From an uncultured Microcaldota archaeon (lineage in GTDB: Archaea; Micrarchaeota; Micrarchaeia; Burarchaeales; Fermentimicrarchaeaceae): a stretch of DNA of 64,000 nucleotides. Under the pieces are notes generated by a model. It did no database searches and had not been told where the DNA came from. It worked only from the letters and a program-made list of their open reading frames with translations. Positions 33,556 through 42,586 of the stretch are shown piece after piece. The DNA lies in the NCBI GenBank assembly GCA_903884505.1, contig CAISET010000002.1, forward strand, positions 186,001 to 250,000, read 5' to 3'. The position numbers were made by a program, and so were the translations under genes. Each line of letters starts with the position of its first letter. Positions within the stretch are counted from its first letter, which is position 1.

Positions 33556-34590
33556 TCACTCCGGCGCAAGTAGCCAGATGAGCCGCTCCCCGCCGCCCAT
33601 GTCCACCACTACCCTCTTAGCCGCCTGTATGACCGTCAGCCCCCCGGGATAATAGTATATGAGCCCGGTGCGCTCCTCACCTGGGGCGTAATCCGCATTA
33701 ACAAGGAAGAAGTCGGAATCGCGCAGGTAGCAGTCCGTACCTGTCGGGTTCGAAGCAGTGTATGTCCTCCCCGACTCCATATCCACAATCGTGACATTCT
33801 GCGGTGTGAAATGGATGCTGGCGTTCCCGTTATTCTGGAGCGTCAGCCTGAGCGCGAGCCACTCCTTTTCACTGCCGGTTGTCGGGATGCAGCCGCGCCT
33901 ATAGAGCGCATCCGCGGAAACCGTGAACCCGTTCTTCGCCCTGGCCGGCTGCCCTTTGCTCTGCGCCGGGCAGTCGTTGTCTGTCATATAGTCGCAGCCG
34001 GACGGGCAGCACCCGTCGTCGTTGAAGCAGGTCTTCTGGATATGCTGGCACGTCGCAGAACAGGTCCCGTTGCTCACGCACACATCCCGAGTGCACGCGT
34101 TGTTGTCATTGCACTGCGCGTCATTCCTGCAGGTGGGCGCGACGCAATGGTTCTCGCAGCAGCTCAGCCCTCCCCCGCACGGGCAATCAAGCGCGCACGT
34201 CCCGCATCCCTCCCCGCTTTCGCATACGGCATTTCCGCAGCAGGGGACCTTCGGCCTGGTGCCGCACGTCCCGTTCAGGCACGTCATCTCGGTGCAGTTT
34301 CCAGCATCTCCGCTGCAGCCCGTCTGCGGCCCTGTAAGCGGCATGTGCTCGCACTGGAAGTCCGTCCTCGCGGCGCAGTCATCAGAGGTGCACGGGTTGC
34401 CGTCGCTGCAGTTCGCAGGGCACTGCATTTCAGGCGTGGGGGTGGCCGTGGGGGCCGGAGTCGCAGTGGGTGTCGCGGTCGGCGCCGGAGTAGGCGTGGG
34501 TGTCGGATTTGAAATCACGCAGCCTACCAGGAGCCATGCCCCGATTATGAGCACTACTATAGTGATGAGGTCATTCTTCGAGATTGCCAT
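33556..34590 (-). CDS. Cys-rich lipoprotein with beta-sandwich C terminus
   Basis: The 344-residue protein has a lipobox (VLIIGAWLLVGC) followed by a Pro-Thr spacer (PTPTPTPAPTATPTATP). A Cys-rich region with repeated C...C..D.PCTSDDC / NNACTRDVCVSNGTC patterns follows, then a ~120-residue C-terminal domain (GFTVSADALYRRGCIPTTGS ... NNGNASIHFTPQNVTIVD) like the immunoglobulin-type DUF4352 fold. The extracellular Cys pattern implies disulfides. A TTTTTAAA box at 34612-34619 is ~26 bases before the ATG. It is probably a surface receptor or adhesin; the ligand is unknown. Confidence 0.8.
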   Translation of the reverse strand: MAISKNDLITIVVLIIGAWLLVGCVISNPTPTPTPAPTATPTATPAPTATPTPEMQCPANCSDGNPCTSDDCAARTDFQCEHMPLTGPQTGCSGDAGNCTEMTCLNGTCGTRPKVPCCGNAVCESGEGCGTCALDCPCGGGLSCCENHCVAPTCRNDAQCNDNNACTRDVCVSNGTCSATCQHIQKTCFNDDGCCPSGCDYMTDNDCPAQSKGQPARAKNGFTVSADALYRRGCIPTTGSEKEWLALRLTLQNNGNASIHFTPQNVTIVDMESGRTYTASNPTGTDCYLRDSDFFLVNADYAPGEERTGLIYYYPGGLTVIQAAKRVVVDMGGGERLIWLLAPE

Positions 34591-34633
34591 GGGGCTAAAT
34601 GAAGCGCCCGCTCTTTAAAAACCCTACCAACTT

Positions 34634-35854
34634 TCAGAAAAGGCCCAGCCCGAAAACGCGGTCGAAGTCCCGCATCGCGGAAAGGACGAGCGCCGCCTCG
34701 CTTTTCCTCAGCCCATCCCGCCCGTTCGCAAACTTGACGAGCGCGCACGCGGTGTCGTGCGCCTTCTGGGTCTGGAAGTCGTCGTCCATCGCCTTTTCAA
34801 AACTCCTTCTCGCCTTCTCAACAGCCGCCCGGGCCTCCTTCCCGGCTTCCCCGGATTCCTTCGCAGCCTTCAGCTTCCCCACGCACTTTCGGCACTCGCC
34901 GAAACGCTCCTGCGCCTTCTTAGCCTTCTCCCAGGTGAAGCTTATCCTCCTGCGGTAGTGCGCGGTAAGGTAAAACAGCCTGAGGGCGCCGGGTTCGATG
35001 CCGCGCCTCCCCAAATCATCAAGGTAAATGGCGTTTCCGAGCGACTTGCTCATCTTCCTGCCGTTTATGAGCAGGTGCTTCACGTGGATGAAATACTTCG
35101 CGAAAATCCTTCCGCTCGCGCCCCATCCCTGGGCAATCTCGTTCTCGTGGTGGCAGAAGATGTTGTCAACACCGCCCATCTTCACATCGAACCTGTCCCC
35201 CAAAAACTTCCTGCCCATGGCAGTGCACTCTATGCTCCAGCCCGGCCTCCCCTTCCCGAGCCGCGTGTTCCAGAAGGCCTTCCCATCCGCCTCTCTCCAT
35301 CTCCTCCAGAGGATGAAGTCGCCCGCCTGCCACTTGTAGTAATCGTCGAAGGAAATCCGCCTTCCCTTCCCAATTTTGTGCCCAAGCCCAGAGAGCATCC
35401 CGTATCTCCTGAACTTGGAGATGTCGAAATACCAGTCCCCGCCAACCTCATACGCATACCCCTTTTTCGCAAGGAGCGCGACAAGGCCAGCAATCTCCGG
35501 AATCGTCCCGCTCGCGCGCGGGTAAAAGTCCGCAGGAAGGATGTCCAGTTTCTTAATATCGGAAAAGAAGATGCGGGAATAGTGCGAAGTCAGCTCCTTC
35601 AAGCTTTTTCCCTGCCTCCTCGCCTCGGCAATCGCCTTGTTCTCCACATCCGTAAGGTTCATCACGTGCCTGGCGTGATAGCCCTTCCAAATGAGGTAAC
35701 GCTTGAAAACGTCCTCGAAAACATAAGTGCGGTAGTTGCCGATGTGGGGCCGCTGGTATACTGAAGGGCCGCAGGTGTAAATCCCGACCGCCTTTCCCCT
35801 GAGCGGCCTGAACTCCTCCTTGCGCCGCGAGAGCGTATTGAAGACTCTCATCAT
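34634..35854 (-). CDS. cysS: Cysteinyl-tRNA synthetase, short form
   Basis: The ~406-residue class I synthetase has VYQRPHIGNYRTYVFEDV (HIGH motif within the first 45 residues), the zinc-site region with HHENEIAQ, WSIECTAMGRKFLG, and KMSKSLGNAIYLDD (KMSKS). Most CysRS have ~460 residues; here the anticodon-binding C-terminal part is short, ending in DFDRVFGLGLF. Start is ATG 35854, which overlaps the preceding gene's TGA as ATGA and has GGGTGGGAG as ribosome site; ATG 35851 is the alternative. No TATA box is evident directly upstream, so expression likely comes from the promoter of the orphan gene at 36249. It charges tRNA-Cys. Confidence 0.93.
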   Translation of the reverse strand: MMRVFNTLSRRKEEFRPLRGKAVGIYTCGPSVYQRPHIGNYRTYVFEDVFKRYLIWKGYHARHVMNLTDVENKAIAEARRQGKSLKELTSHYSRIFFSDIKKLDILPADFYPRASGTIPEIAGLVALLAKKGYAYEVGGDWYFDISKFRRYGMLSGLGHKIGKGRRISFDDYYKWQAGDFILWRRWREADGKAFWNTRLGKGRPGWSIECTAMGRKFLGDRFDVKMGGVDNIFCHHENEIAQGWGASGRIFAKYFIHVKHLLINGRKMSKSLGNAIYLDDLGRRGIEPGALRLFYLTAHYRRRISFTWEKAKKAQERFGECRKCVGKLKAAKESGEAGKEARAAVEKARRSFEKAMDDDFQTQKAHDTACALVKFANGRDGLRKSEAALVLSAMRDFDRVFGLGLF

Positions 35855-36249
35855 CTCTCCCACCCTCTAATTTCCGGATGAAAATCAATTTGATGCTCTG
35901 GAATACCTAGAGCGAGCCCGTATTCCTTAGCTTCATCATATTGATTCTGGCTAGTCCTATCAATGAAGAAGATTTTGTTTCTGAATATGATGTACGCGTG
36001 AGTTTTATTTTTGAAGTCGGCATACCACGCATGTTTTCCATCTAATGAGTTACTTATCTCTTCTGCGATCTCATTTGCTCTCCTTTTTGGCACTTCAACG
36101 GTATGTATAGTCCATTGTGACAGCCAAGGAGTTTGATGTTTCTTGGTAACCTTTTCTATTTTTGTTGAAACAAGTTTTACTTTCCTTAGAACAGACTTAT
36201 CCTCAAGGCTTTCTTCGATTATTACACCTACGAAATTGCCATTTGGCAT
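35851..36249 (-). CDS. AT-rich orphan protein coupled to cysS
   Basis: The 132-residue soluble protein is clearly richer in A/T (many Lys, Ile, Asn codons) than its neighbours, suggesting recent import. Sequence landmarks: MPNGNFVGVIIEESLEDKS, TPWLSQWTIHTVEVPKRRA, WYADFKNKTHAYIIFRNKIFFID and the end IDFHPEIRGWER. The compact alternating strands suggest a small alpha/beta fold, but I do not recognise the family. TTATAAAG at ~36271-36278 lies ~26 bases before the ATG (leaderless). The gene ends as ATGA with cysS, so cysS translation is coupled to it. It is divergent from the Fic gene. Confidence 0.7.
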   Translation of the reverse strand: MPNGNFVGVIIEESLEDKSVLRKVKLVSTKIEKVTKKHQTPWLSQWTIHTVEVPKRRANEIAEEISNSLDGKHAWYADFKNKTHAYIIFRNKIFFIDRTSQNQYDEAKEYGLALGIPEHQIDFHPEIRGWER

Positions 36250-36304
36250 GCATCTCGATTATAAGCAGAACTTTATAAGGCTCAGAGGTGCAGAGCCGGG
36301 GGTA

Positions 36305-36351
36305 GTTGTGCCTACAGTTTTTAGAAATGTTTAAATATAAGTAGGCACAAC
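36305..36351. promoter_or_regulatory. 11-bp inverted repeat bracketing the fic TATA box
   Basis: GTTGTGCCTAC (36305-36315) and GTAGGCACAAC (36341-36351) are exact reverse complements separated by 25 bp. The TATA element TTTAAATATA (36330-36339) of the fic gene lies inside, and the right arm covers the region just before its transcription start. A dimeric repressor at this site would block TBP/TFB or polymerase, so autoregulation by Fic or by its neighbour is plausible. Confidence 0.7.
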
Positions 36352-36359
36352 AATAGTAC

Positions 36360-37283
36360 GTGGCGTATATCCGGGCTAAAGTGAAGGGCAATGCAGTATT
36401 TTACGAGCTAGTGGAGGGAAGACGCGTTGGTGGGAAAGTGAGGCAGAAGGTGATTAGGTATTTGGGCGCGCTCGAGCAAGCCAATCGATATGCGCGTGGG
36501 CATGGGATTGAACCTGTACCGACTCCGGGGTTATTGGACCCTAACCTGGCAAAGCTCATAAACCGCAAGCTGCGCGAACTTGATGCGCTACGCCCACTCC
36601 AACCCGAAACGCTTGCAAGCCTCAGGGAGAAGCTCACTGTTGATCTGGCTTACAATTCAAACGCGATTGAAGGGAATACGCTGACCTTGGGGGAAACTAA
36701 ACTTGTCGTGCTTGATGGAATAACTGTCGGGGGCCACCCGATAAGGGAGATCTTCGAGGCACGCAACCATAAAGAGGCATTGGATCTCGTGTATAAGATA
36801 GCCGAGCGTAAGAATCTGATACGTGAACGTGATGTATTGGCGCTCCATGGTGCGATAACGCACGACACCCTACCTGAGGAGCGGAGCGGAGTCTACAGGC
36901 TCGGGAATGTGATGATTACTGGATCCAAACATAAGCCGCCTGATTGGAAAGACGCTCCCGAAATGATGCAAAAGATAGTTTACCCTGAGCTAAACTCGCA
37001 AACTAAGGGGGCTGCCGCAGTTGAATCTGCCGCGAAGATCCACTATTGGACTGTGAATATCCACCCTTTCGCGGATGGTAATGGGCGCCTTGCAAGGCTG
37101 CTTATGAACTTCCGGTTGATACGGGGGGGCCTGCCGCCCGCGGTAACTTTGGTTAGGGAAAGAGCCAAGTATTATGGGGTTTTGGAGCATGGACACCTAA
37201 AAAAGGACCTTTCGCCTTTTGCCAATTTCGTAGGCAGGGATGTGCTGCGCGCCCTAGACTTGTGGCTGAGTGTCGCAAGATAG
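36360..37283 (+). CDS. Fic-family AMPylating protein
   Basis: The 307-residue protein contains the Fic core motif HPFADGNGRLARLLMN (about residues 235-250), with the catalytic His and phosphate-binding loop complete. It has an inhibitory-helix motif SNAIEGN near residue 99, the S/T-x3-E-G/N form of class II Fic proteins that self-inhibit. Fic proteins transfer AMP or other phosphate groups to hydroxyls of target proteins. The first ~36 residues (MAYIRAKVKGNAVFYELVEG then KVRQKVIRYLG) resemble the small N-terminal beta-domain of IS1634-type transposases. GTG 36360 lies ~26 bases after TTTAAATATA. The AT-rich neighbourhood suggests horizontal gain. Confidence 0.93.
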   Translation: MAYIRAKVKGNAVFYELVEGRRVGGKVRQKVIRYLGALEQANRYARGHGIEPVPTPGLLDPNLAKLINRKLRELDALRPLQPETLASLREKLTVDLAYNSNAIEGNTLTLGETKLVVLDGITVGGHPIREIFEARNHKEALDLVYKIAERKNLIRERDVLALHGAITHDTLPEERSGVYRLGNVMITGSKHKPPDWKDAPEMMQKIVYPELNSQTKGAAAVESAAKIHYWTVNIHPFADGNGRLARLLMNFRLIRGGLPPAVTLVRERAKYYGVLEHGHLKKDLSPFANFVGRDVLRALDLWLSVAR

Positions 37284-37425
37284 TTGCACCCAGCCTTTGA
37301 TTTCGCGAAGTAAGCTATAATCCAGCACCTGGTATGCCACGTTGTCGGCGGCGCGGAGCTACAACTCCCGCGTCCCTCCCTTTTTGAGCATCAGGTCATC
37401 CGCCCGTGCATTTGGCATTAATCGC
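37284..37425. other. Spacer after fic with a possible decayed minus-strand gene
   Basis: No intact gene is visible. Read on the minus strand, a short stretch (LRAADNVAYQVLDYSLLREIKGWVQ) looks protein-like but lacks a start, is preceded in frame by a stop, and runs into the 3' end of fic. It may be a remnant of a lost gene. Confidence 0.25.
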
Positions 37426-38178
37426 TCAGATTTTGCCCATCCTCTCGAACGCGCTCGCGCCCATCCATATCGTCACGAGCGTGAAGATGCCGAGCACGAG
37501 CAGGTCTATCTCGAGCGGCATCTTGCCCATCCCCAGCATCACGCCGCGCATCGCATCCACGCCGTAGGTGAGCGGGTCGAAGTAGGTCAGCGAGGCAAGC
37601 CAGCCAGGCAGGTTATCGAGCGGAAACAGCGCGCCCGAAAAGAAGAACAGGGGCCAGAGCACGAACTGCATCACCAGCTGGAAGCTCTCGAAGCTGGAGA
37701 AGACTGCGCCGAAGAAAAGCCCGATGCTCGTCATGCACACCGTGATGAGCAGCATCGCAGGAAGCGCCATGAGCGCCCCGTACGGGGTCACCGGTATTCC
37801 GAGCACCCCGGCGAGTATGAGAAGCACCACCACCTGTATCATCGCGTCCGTAACTCCGCCGAGCATCTTCCCTATGAAAACATTCCGCCTTGAGATCGGG
37901 GCGACGAGCACCTCCTTCAGGAAGTCGAGCTTCCTGTCCCAGATGACATACATCCCGTAGAATATCGAGGTGAACATAAGCGTCATCGCGACTATGCCCG
38001 GAAAGATGAAGAGCTGGTAGTTCACCCCCGCAATCGCAACGCTCGCACCGAGCCCCGTGCCGAATGCGAACAGCCAGAGCAGGGGCGACACTATGGATGA
38101 GATGGCGCGCTCCTTCTCCCTCAGGTAGACGCGGAACTCGCGCAACCATATCGCGTAAATCCCTTCAAGCTCGCTCAT
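37426..38178 (-). CDS. ABC-2 type exporter permease
   Basis: The 250-residue protein has six predicted transmembrane helices. The N terminus EGIYAIWLREFRVYLREKERAISSIVSPLLWLFAFGTGL is the typical ABC-2 entry helix, followed by FPGIVAMTLMFTSIFYGMYVIWDRKLDFLKEVLVAPISRR, the conserved cytoplasmic loop that contacts the ATPase. It ends with the pattern PLFFFSGALFPLDNLPGWLASLTYFDPLTYGVDAMRG, diagnostic of the DrrB/NodJ group. Partner is the ATPase at 38230-39201, 51 bp upstream in the same direction. Substrate unknown; related systems export drugs, polyketides or lipids. It is paralogous to the permease at 39730-40482. Confidence 0.92.
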   Translation of the reverse strand: MSELEGIYAIWLREFRVYLREKERAISSIVSPLLWLFAFGTGLGASVAIAGVNYQLFIFPGIVAMTLMFTSIFYGMYVIWDRKLDFLKEVLVAPISRRNVFIGKMLGGVTDAMIQVVVLLILAGVLGIPVTPYGALMALPAMLLITVCMTSIGLFFGAVFSSFESFQLVMQFVLWPLFFFSGALFPLDNLPGWLASLTYFDPLTYGVDAMRGVMLGMGKMPLEIDLLVLGIFTLVTIWMGASAFERMGKI

Positions 38179-38229
38179 GGCTCAATCCCTCTCCGCAGCG
38201 CACAGCCCGTTCTTCCCGCCTCATCATCC

Positions 38230-39201
38230 TCAATCCCTCTGCGACTCGGCATGCATGGTCCTTTCGGCCCAGCCGCCCTCGGCACCTTCCTCTTCCTCCC
38301 TGTACTTCCTTCCGGTGTATTTCAGGAACACGTCGTTGAGCGAGGCCTCCCTCACCTCAACGGACTTCACCTTCCCGACGGCCGCGAGCAGCCTCTGGAG
38401 GTTCTCGTGCGCGTGCTCCACAGTAAGGAACACCTCGTCCCCTTCAACTTTCACTTTCTTCACGAGCTTGAGGCCTTTGAGGCAGGACCTGTCGAACCCA
38501 TCCTGCCTAATGATTACCACGTCCCCGCCCACCTCATGCTTCAGCTTTTTCGGAGTGCCCAGCGCCACAATCTTCCCGCGGTCCATTATCCCTATCCTGC
38601 TGCAGAGCAGGTCCGCCTCTTCCATGTAATGCGTAGTGAGCACCACGGTCATGTTTTCTTCCTTCGCGAGCCTCGCGATGTACTTCCAGATATGCTGCCT
38701 TGTCTGTGGGTCAAGCCCCAAGGTCGGCTCATCGAGGAACAGCACCTTCGGGTGGTGCATCAGCCCCCTCGCAAGCTCAAGCCTCCTCCGCATGCCGCCG
38801 GAATAAGTCTTAACCCAGTCATCCTTGCGGTCCGTGAGCTCCACAAGCTCCAGCACCTCCTCAACGCGCTTCCTCCTCAGCTCGCCCGGCATGCTGTAAA
38901 GCATGGCATGCATCTCCAGGTTCTCCTTCCCGCTAAGCAGGTCATCTACGCTGGGCTCCTGGAAAACGACGCCTATATTCTTCCTCACTTGCGCGGGATT
39001 CTTCACTACGTCAATTCCATTCACGGTCGCGGTCCCGGAGGTAGGCTTCAGCAAAGTGATGAGCAGGTTTATGGTGGTGGTTTTCCCCGCGCCGTTCGGC
39101 CCGAGCAGCCCGAAGACCTCGCCCTCCTCTATATTGAGGTTCAGGTTATCCACTGCCGCGAGCTTGTCGAACCTCTTCGTTAGGTGGGAGGTGGTTATCA
39201 T
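38230..39201 (-). CDS. ABC-2 exporter ATP-binding protein with DUF4162 tail
   Basis: About 323 residues from ATG 39201 (TATA TTTAATAA ~27 bases upstream). Walker A GLLGPNGAGKTTTINLL, signature YSGGMRRRLELARGL, Walker B KVLFLDEPTLGLDPQTRQHI and the switch His in VVLTTHYMEEADLL are all intact. The C-terminal ~90 residues (VVIIRQDGFDRSCLKGLKLV to EASLNDVFLKYTGRKYREEE) form the DUF4162 domain of DrrA/CcmA-type exporters. It works as a homodimer with the downstream permease. The first eight codons of the track ORF are upstream of the likely transcript and were left out. Confidence 0.94.
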   Translation of the reverse strand: MITTSHLTKRFDKLAAVDNLNLNIEEGEVFGLLGPNGAGKTTTINLLITLLKPTSGTATVNGIDVVKNPAQVRKNIGVVFQEPSVDDLLSGKENLEMHAMLYSMPGELRRKRVEEVLELVELTDRKDDWVKTYSGGMRRRLELARGLMHHPKVLFLDEPTLGLDPQTRQHIWKYIARLAKEENMTVVLTTHYMEEADLLCSRIGIMDRGKIVALGTPKKLKHEVGGDVVIIRQDGFDRSCLKGLKLVKKVKVEGDEVFLTVEHAHENLQRLLAAVGKVKSVEVREASLNDVFLKYTGRKYREEEEGAEGGWAERTMHAESQRD

Positions 39202-39293
39202 TTGAGCATTGTTGCCGGCCAGCATTTAATAAAACCGCTGCCGCAGGCGAATTCCTCTGCAGCATTAATATATGCGAATCACGTAATTTTCAT

Positions 39294-39632
39294 ATGTCGC
39301 CTAAAACTGCAGTTAAGTCACGCATCAGCACTCTGGCAATCGATGAAGTATTTACCCCAGAGGTAGCTGACCTCGTGAAAGGATTTGCGAATGGCAAAGA
39401 GGGCACGACAAGGTTCCAAGTCGGCAATGATGGCACCGTCACCTGCAGCAGGGTGGCCGAGAACAAGACCCTGGAAGTAAAATGCCAGCTCAAGATGTAC
39501 GAAGAAATATCCCACTTCGTATTTGATGAGAATCTCAAGCTGAAAGAGGTAAAAGGGGACTTCGGCCACTTATTGGCAGCTGGCTGGATTAACATGGATA
39601 ATTTATCTGAGATAATCGATTTATCCTCTTAA
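39294..39632 (+). CDS. Small uncharacterised protein
   Basis: The 112-residue soluble protein starts at ATG 39294, ~26 bases after an ATATAT-type TATA (TTAATATATG). Sequence: a basic start (MSPKTAVKSRISTL), then VADLVKGFANGKEGTTRFQVGNDGTVTCSRV and KTLEVKCQLKMYEEISHFVFD, ending WINMDNLSEIIDLSS. The alternating pattern suggests a small beta-rich fold. It lies alone between two ABC exporter operons on the opposite strand. No family is recognised. Confidence 0.6.
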   Translation: MSPKTAVKSRISTLAIDEVFTPEVADLVKGFANGKEGTTRFQVGNDGTVTCSRVAENKTLEVKCQLKMYEEISHFVFDENLKLKEVKGDFGHLLAAGWINMDNLSEIIDLSS

Positions 39633-39679
39633 GGCCCGACATGGGGAGCTGCTACGTCCGTGCATCTCATTCCATAAAC

Positions 39680-39750
39680 TGACGTCTTTTTGAAACGCAG
39701 CCGGTGAATGCAAAGCCTGCCTCGCCGGGCTAAATTGACGTCTTGTTGAA
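39680..39750. repeat. 15-bp direct repeat at the end of the second permease gene
   Basis: TGACGTCTTTTTGAA (39680-39694) and TGACGTCTTGTTGAA (39736-39750) differ at one base and are 56 bp apart. The second copy encodes the last codons of the permease (FFNKTSI on minus). The first copy would encode a similar QKDVS and may be a scar of a tandem duplication. Confidence 0.5.
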
Positions 39751-40471
39751 GAAGTAGGAGGCAGCGAGGAAGGCGACCAGCAGGACGGCGAGGGACACGC
39801 CGAAGTCGTAGGCGATGGTGAAAGTGCTCGTGCCGATTAGCATCCCGCGCATGCCGTCAACCGCGTAGCTCACCGGGTTCAGGCCGCTTATGTCCTGGAG
39901 CCATGAAGGCATCTGGTTGATGGGAAAGAGCGCGCTGGAAAGGAAGAACAGGGGCATCACTAGGAAGTTCATCAGGAGTTGGAACGTCTCCACCTCCTGC
40001 ACGACGGATGCGATGGCTATGCCCGCAGCCACCAAGTAGCAGGAGAATATAGTCATAAGTACGAAGATGCCGATGATGCCCATAAGCGGGGGAATCGGGA
40101 CTCCGGTGAAGAGCATGCCGAGGATGAACATGACCGTGCCCTGGAAGACTGCCGTGGTGGCCCCGCCCAGGATGCGGCCCAGGACGATGGTTTCGCGGCT
40201 CGTTGGCGCGGCAAGCATCTCCTTCAGGAAGCCGAACTCCCTGTCCCAGATAATCGAGACGCCGGAGAAGATGGACGTGAACATGACCGTCATCGCCATT
40301 ATTCCCGGCAGTATGAACGCCAGGTAGTTGAATCCCGGCAGCATGGCTGAGAGGCCTCCGCCGAGCGCCACCAGGAAGAGGATGGGCTGGCCCAAGCTGC
40401 TCACTATGCGCGCCTTGGAATTCGTGAAGCGCTTGACCTCGCGCAGCCACACTGCGTAAATCTTCCCGGGT

Positions 40472-40482
<11 letters not shown>
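39730..40482 (-). CDS. ABC-2 type exporter permease (second system)
   Basis: The 250-residue protein has six transmembrane helices and is paralogous to the permease at 37426-38178: GKIYAVWLREVKRFTNSKARIVSSLGQPILFLVALGGGL, then ILPGIMAMTVMFTSIFSGVSIIWDREFGFLKEMLAAPTSRE, then LFFLSSALFPINQMPSWLQDISGLNPVSYAVDGMRG. Its start overlaps the ATPase gene by 11 bp, so subunits are made in a coupled way. Substrate unknown. It belongs to the dinB-ATPase-permease operon on the minus strand. Confidence 0.93.
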
Positions 40483-41452
<970 letters not shown>

Positions 41453-41455
41453 AAG

Positions 41456-42529
41456 CTAAAACTCTTCCAATTTCTTTTGCCCCTTCTCTCTCTTTAAATC
41501 CGCCAGTCTTACACCTACCAGCCTCACCGGTCTCCCCTCTTCCAAGAACGGCATCGCAAGCTCGTGCACGACCTTCTTCAATTCCTCCAAACTTCCGCAC
41601 GGCTTCCGCAGCTCCCTTGCTTTCGTGTGCGTCTCAAAACCGGTGAATCGGATGACGATACCGATGTTCTTGAATGCCACATCCTCCTCGCCAGCCCTGC
41701 CCCAAACCTCATCGCTCAGCTCGTCCAATTTCGCAAAAATCTCTTTCTCATCACTAGTATCGTTCTCAAAAGTCCTCTGGTTGCCGATTGATTTAGCCTC
41801 CCATGTCTCAATAAGCGGCGATTCATCAATCCCCTGCGCCATGAGCCTGAGCTGCGGGCCCATCTTCCCGAATTCCTCGAACAGGACGGTCGGGTCAGCC
41901 TCCGCAAGCTCACCCACCCGTTCGATTCCAATGGCCTTCAGCGCCTCAGCCGTCTTCGGCCCAATCCAAAGAAGCTTGCGGACCGGCATGGGGGAGAGGA
42001 ACTGGCGGACTTCAGTAGGTTTCACAACCGTAATGCCATCAGGCTTCCTGAAGTCGCTCGCAACTTTTGCAACCAGCTTGTTCGGCCCAACGCCAATAGA
42101 GCAGCTCAATCCAGTCTTCGCTTTCACCGCCTTTTTTATTTCCTTTGCAAGCTTTTCCGCCCCAGTAAAATCGTCTACCTTTCCAGTAACCTCGAGAAAT
42201 GCCTCATCAATTCCCCAGATTTCAAACTTCACTGCAAATTTACGCAGGACTTCCATCACTTCATTCGAAAGTTTCACATACAGCTCAAAATTCAAAGGCA
42301 GATAAACGCACTGCGGGCACAGCTTCCACGCCTGCGAGATTGGCATCCCTGATTTCACTCCGAATTTCCGCGCAGGATAGCTCGCGGTGCTGACCACCCC
42401 GCGCCCCTTCCCGCCCTTCGGGTCCGCGCCGACAACTATGGGCTTCCCCTTCAGCTCAGGCCGTTCCCTCTCCTCGCAGGCCGCGAAGAACTGGTCCATG
42501 TCAACGTGAATGACTATGCGCTGTGCCAT
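41456..42529 (-). CDS. dinB: Y-family DNA polymerase IV (Dpo4-like)
   Basis: The 357-residue translesion polymerase has the N-terminal IVIHVDMDQFFAACEERE with catalytic acids, VVSTASYPARKFGVKSGMP (steric-gate region), WGIDEAFLEVTG with the second catalytic pair, and GVGPNKLVAKVASDFRKPDG. Thumb and little-finger domains follow. It ends QKKLEEF, a PCNA-interacting-peptide form (Q-x-x-L-x-x-F) at the extreme C terminus, as in archaeal Pol IV. It copies past DNA lesions with low fidelity. The gene is first in an operon with an ABC exporter, and its TATA (42553-42563) is shared with the divergent HExxH gene. Confidence 0.95.
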   Translation of the reverse strand: MAQRIVIHVDMDQFFAACEERERPELKGKPIVVGADPKGGKGRGVVSTASYPARKFGVKSGMPISQAWKLCPQCVYLPLNFELYVKLSNEVMEVLRKFAVKFEIWGIDEAFLEVTGKVDDFTGAEKLAKEIKKAVKAKTGLSCSIGVGPNKLVAKVASDFRKPDGITVVKPTEVRQFLSPMPVRKLLWIGPKTAEALKAIGIERVGELAEADPTVLFEEFGKMGPQLRLMAQGIDESPLIETWEAKSIGNQRTFENDTSDEKEIFAKLDELSDEVWGRAGEEDVAFKNIGIVIRFTGFETHTKARELRKPCGSLEELKKVVHELAMPFLEEGRPVRLVGVRLADLKREKGQKKLEEF

Positions 42530-42552
42530 CGGAAGAAAGTGGCGCCGACCTT

Positions 42553-42563
42553 AATTATATATT
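42553..42563. promoter_or_regulatory. Shared TATA element for dinB and the HExxH gene
   Basis: AATTATATATT lies ~28 bases from the dinB ATG (42529) and ~29 bases from ATG 42587 on the other strand. Start codons are 58 bp apart. No second TATA-like element is present between them. Confidence 0.6.
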
Positions 42564-42586
42564 CACCAGAGGGCGAAGTTTCTAGT

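Noticed and set aside
37284-37425. tRNA-like or coding segment after fic
   Set aside because: No T-arm or acceptor pairing could be built, and the protein-like minus-strand stretch has no start codon; kept only as a low-confidence remnant.
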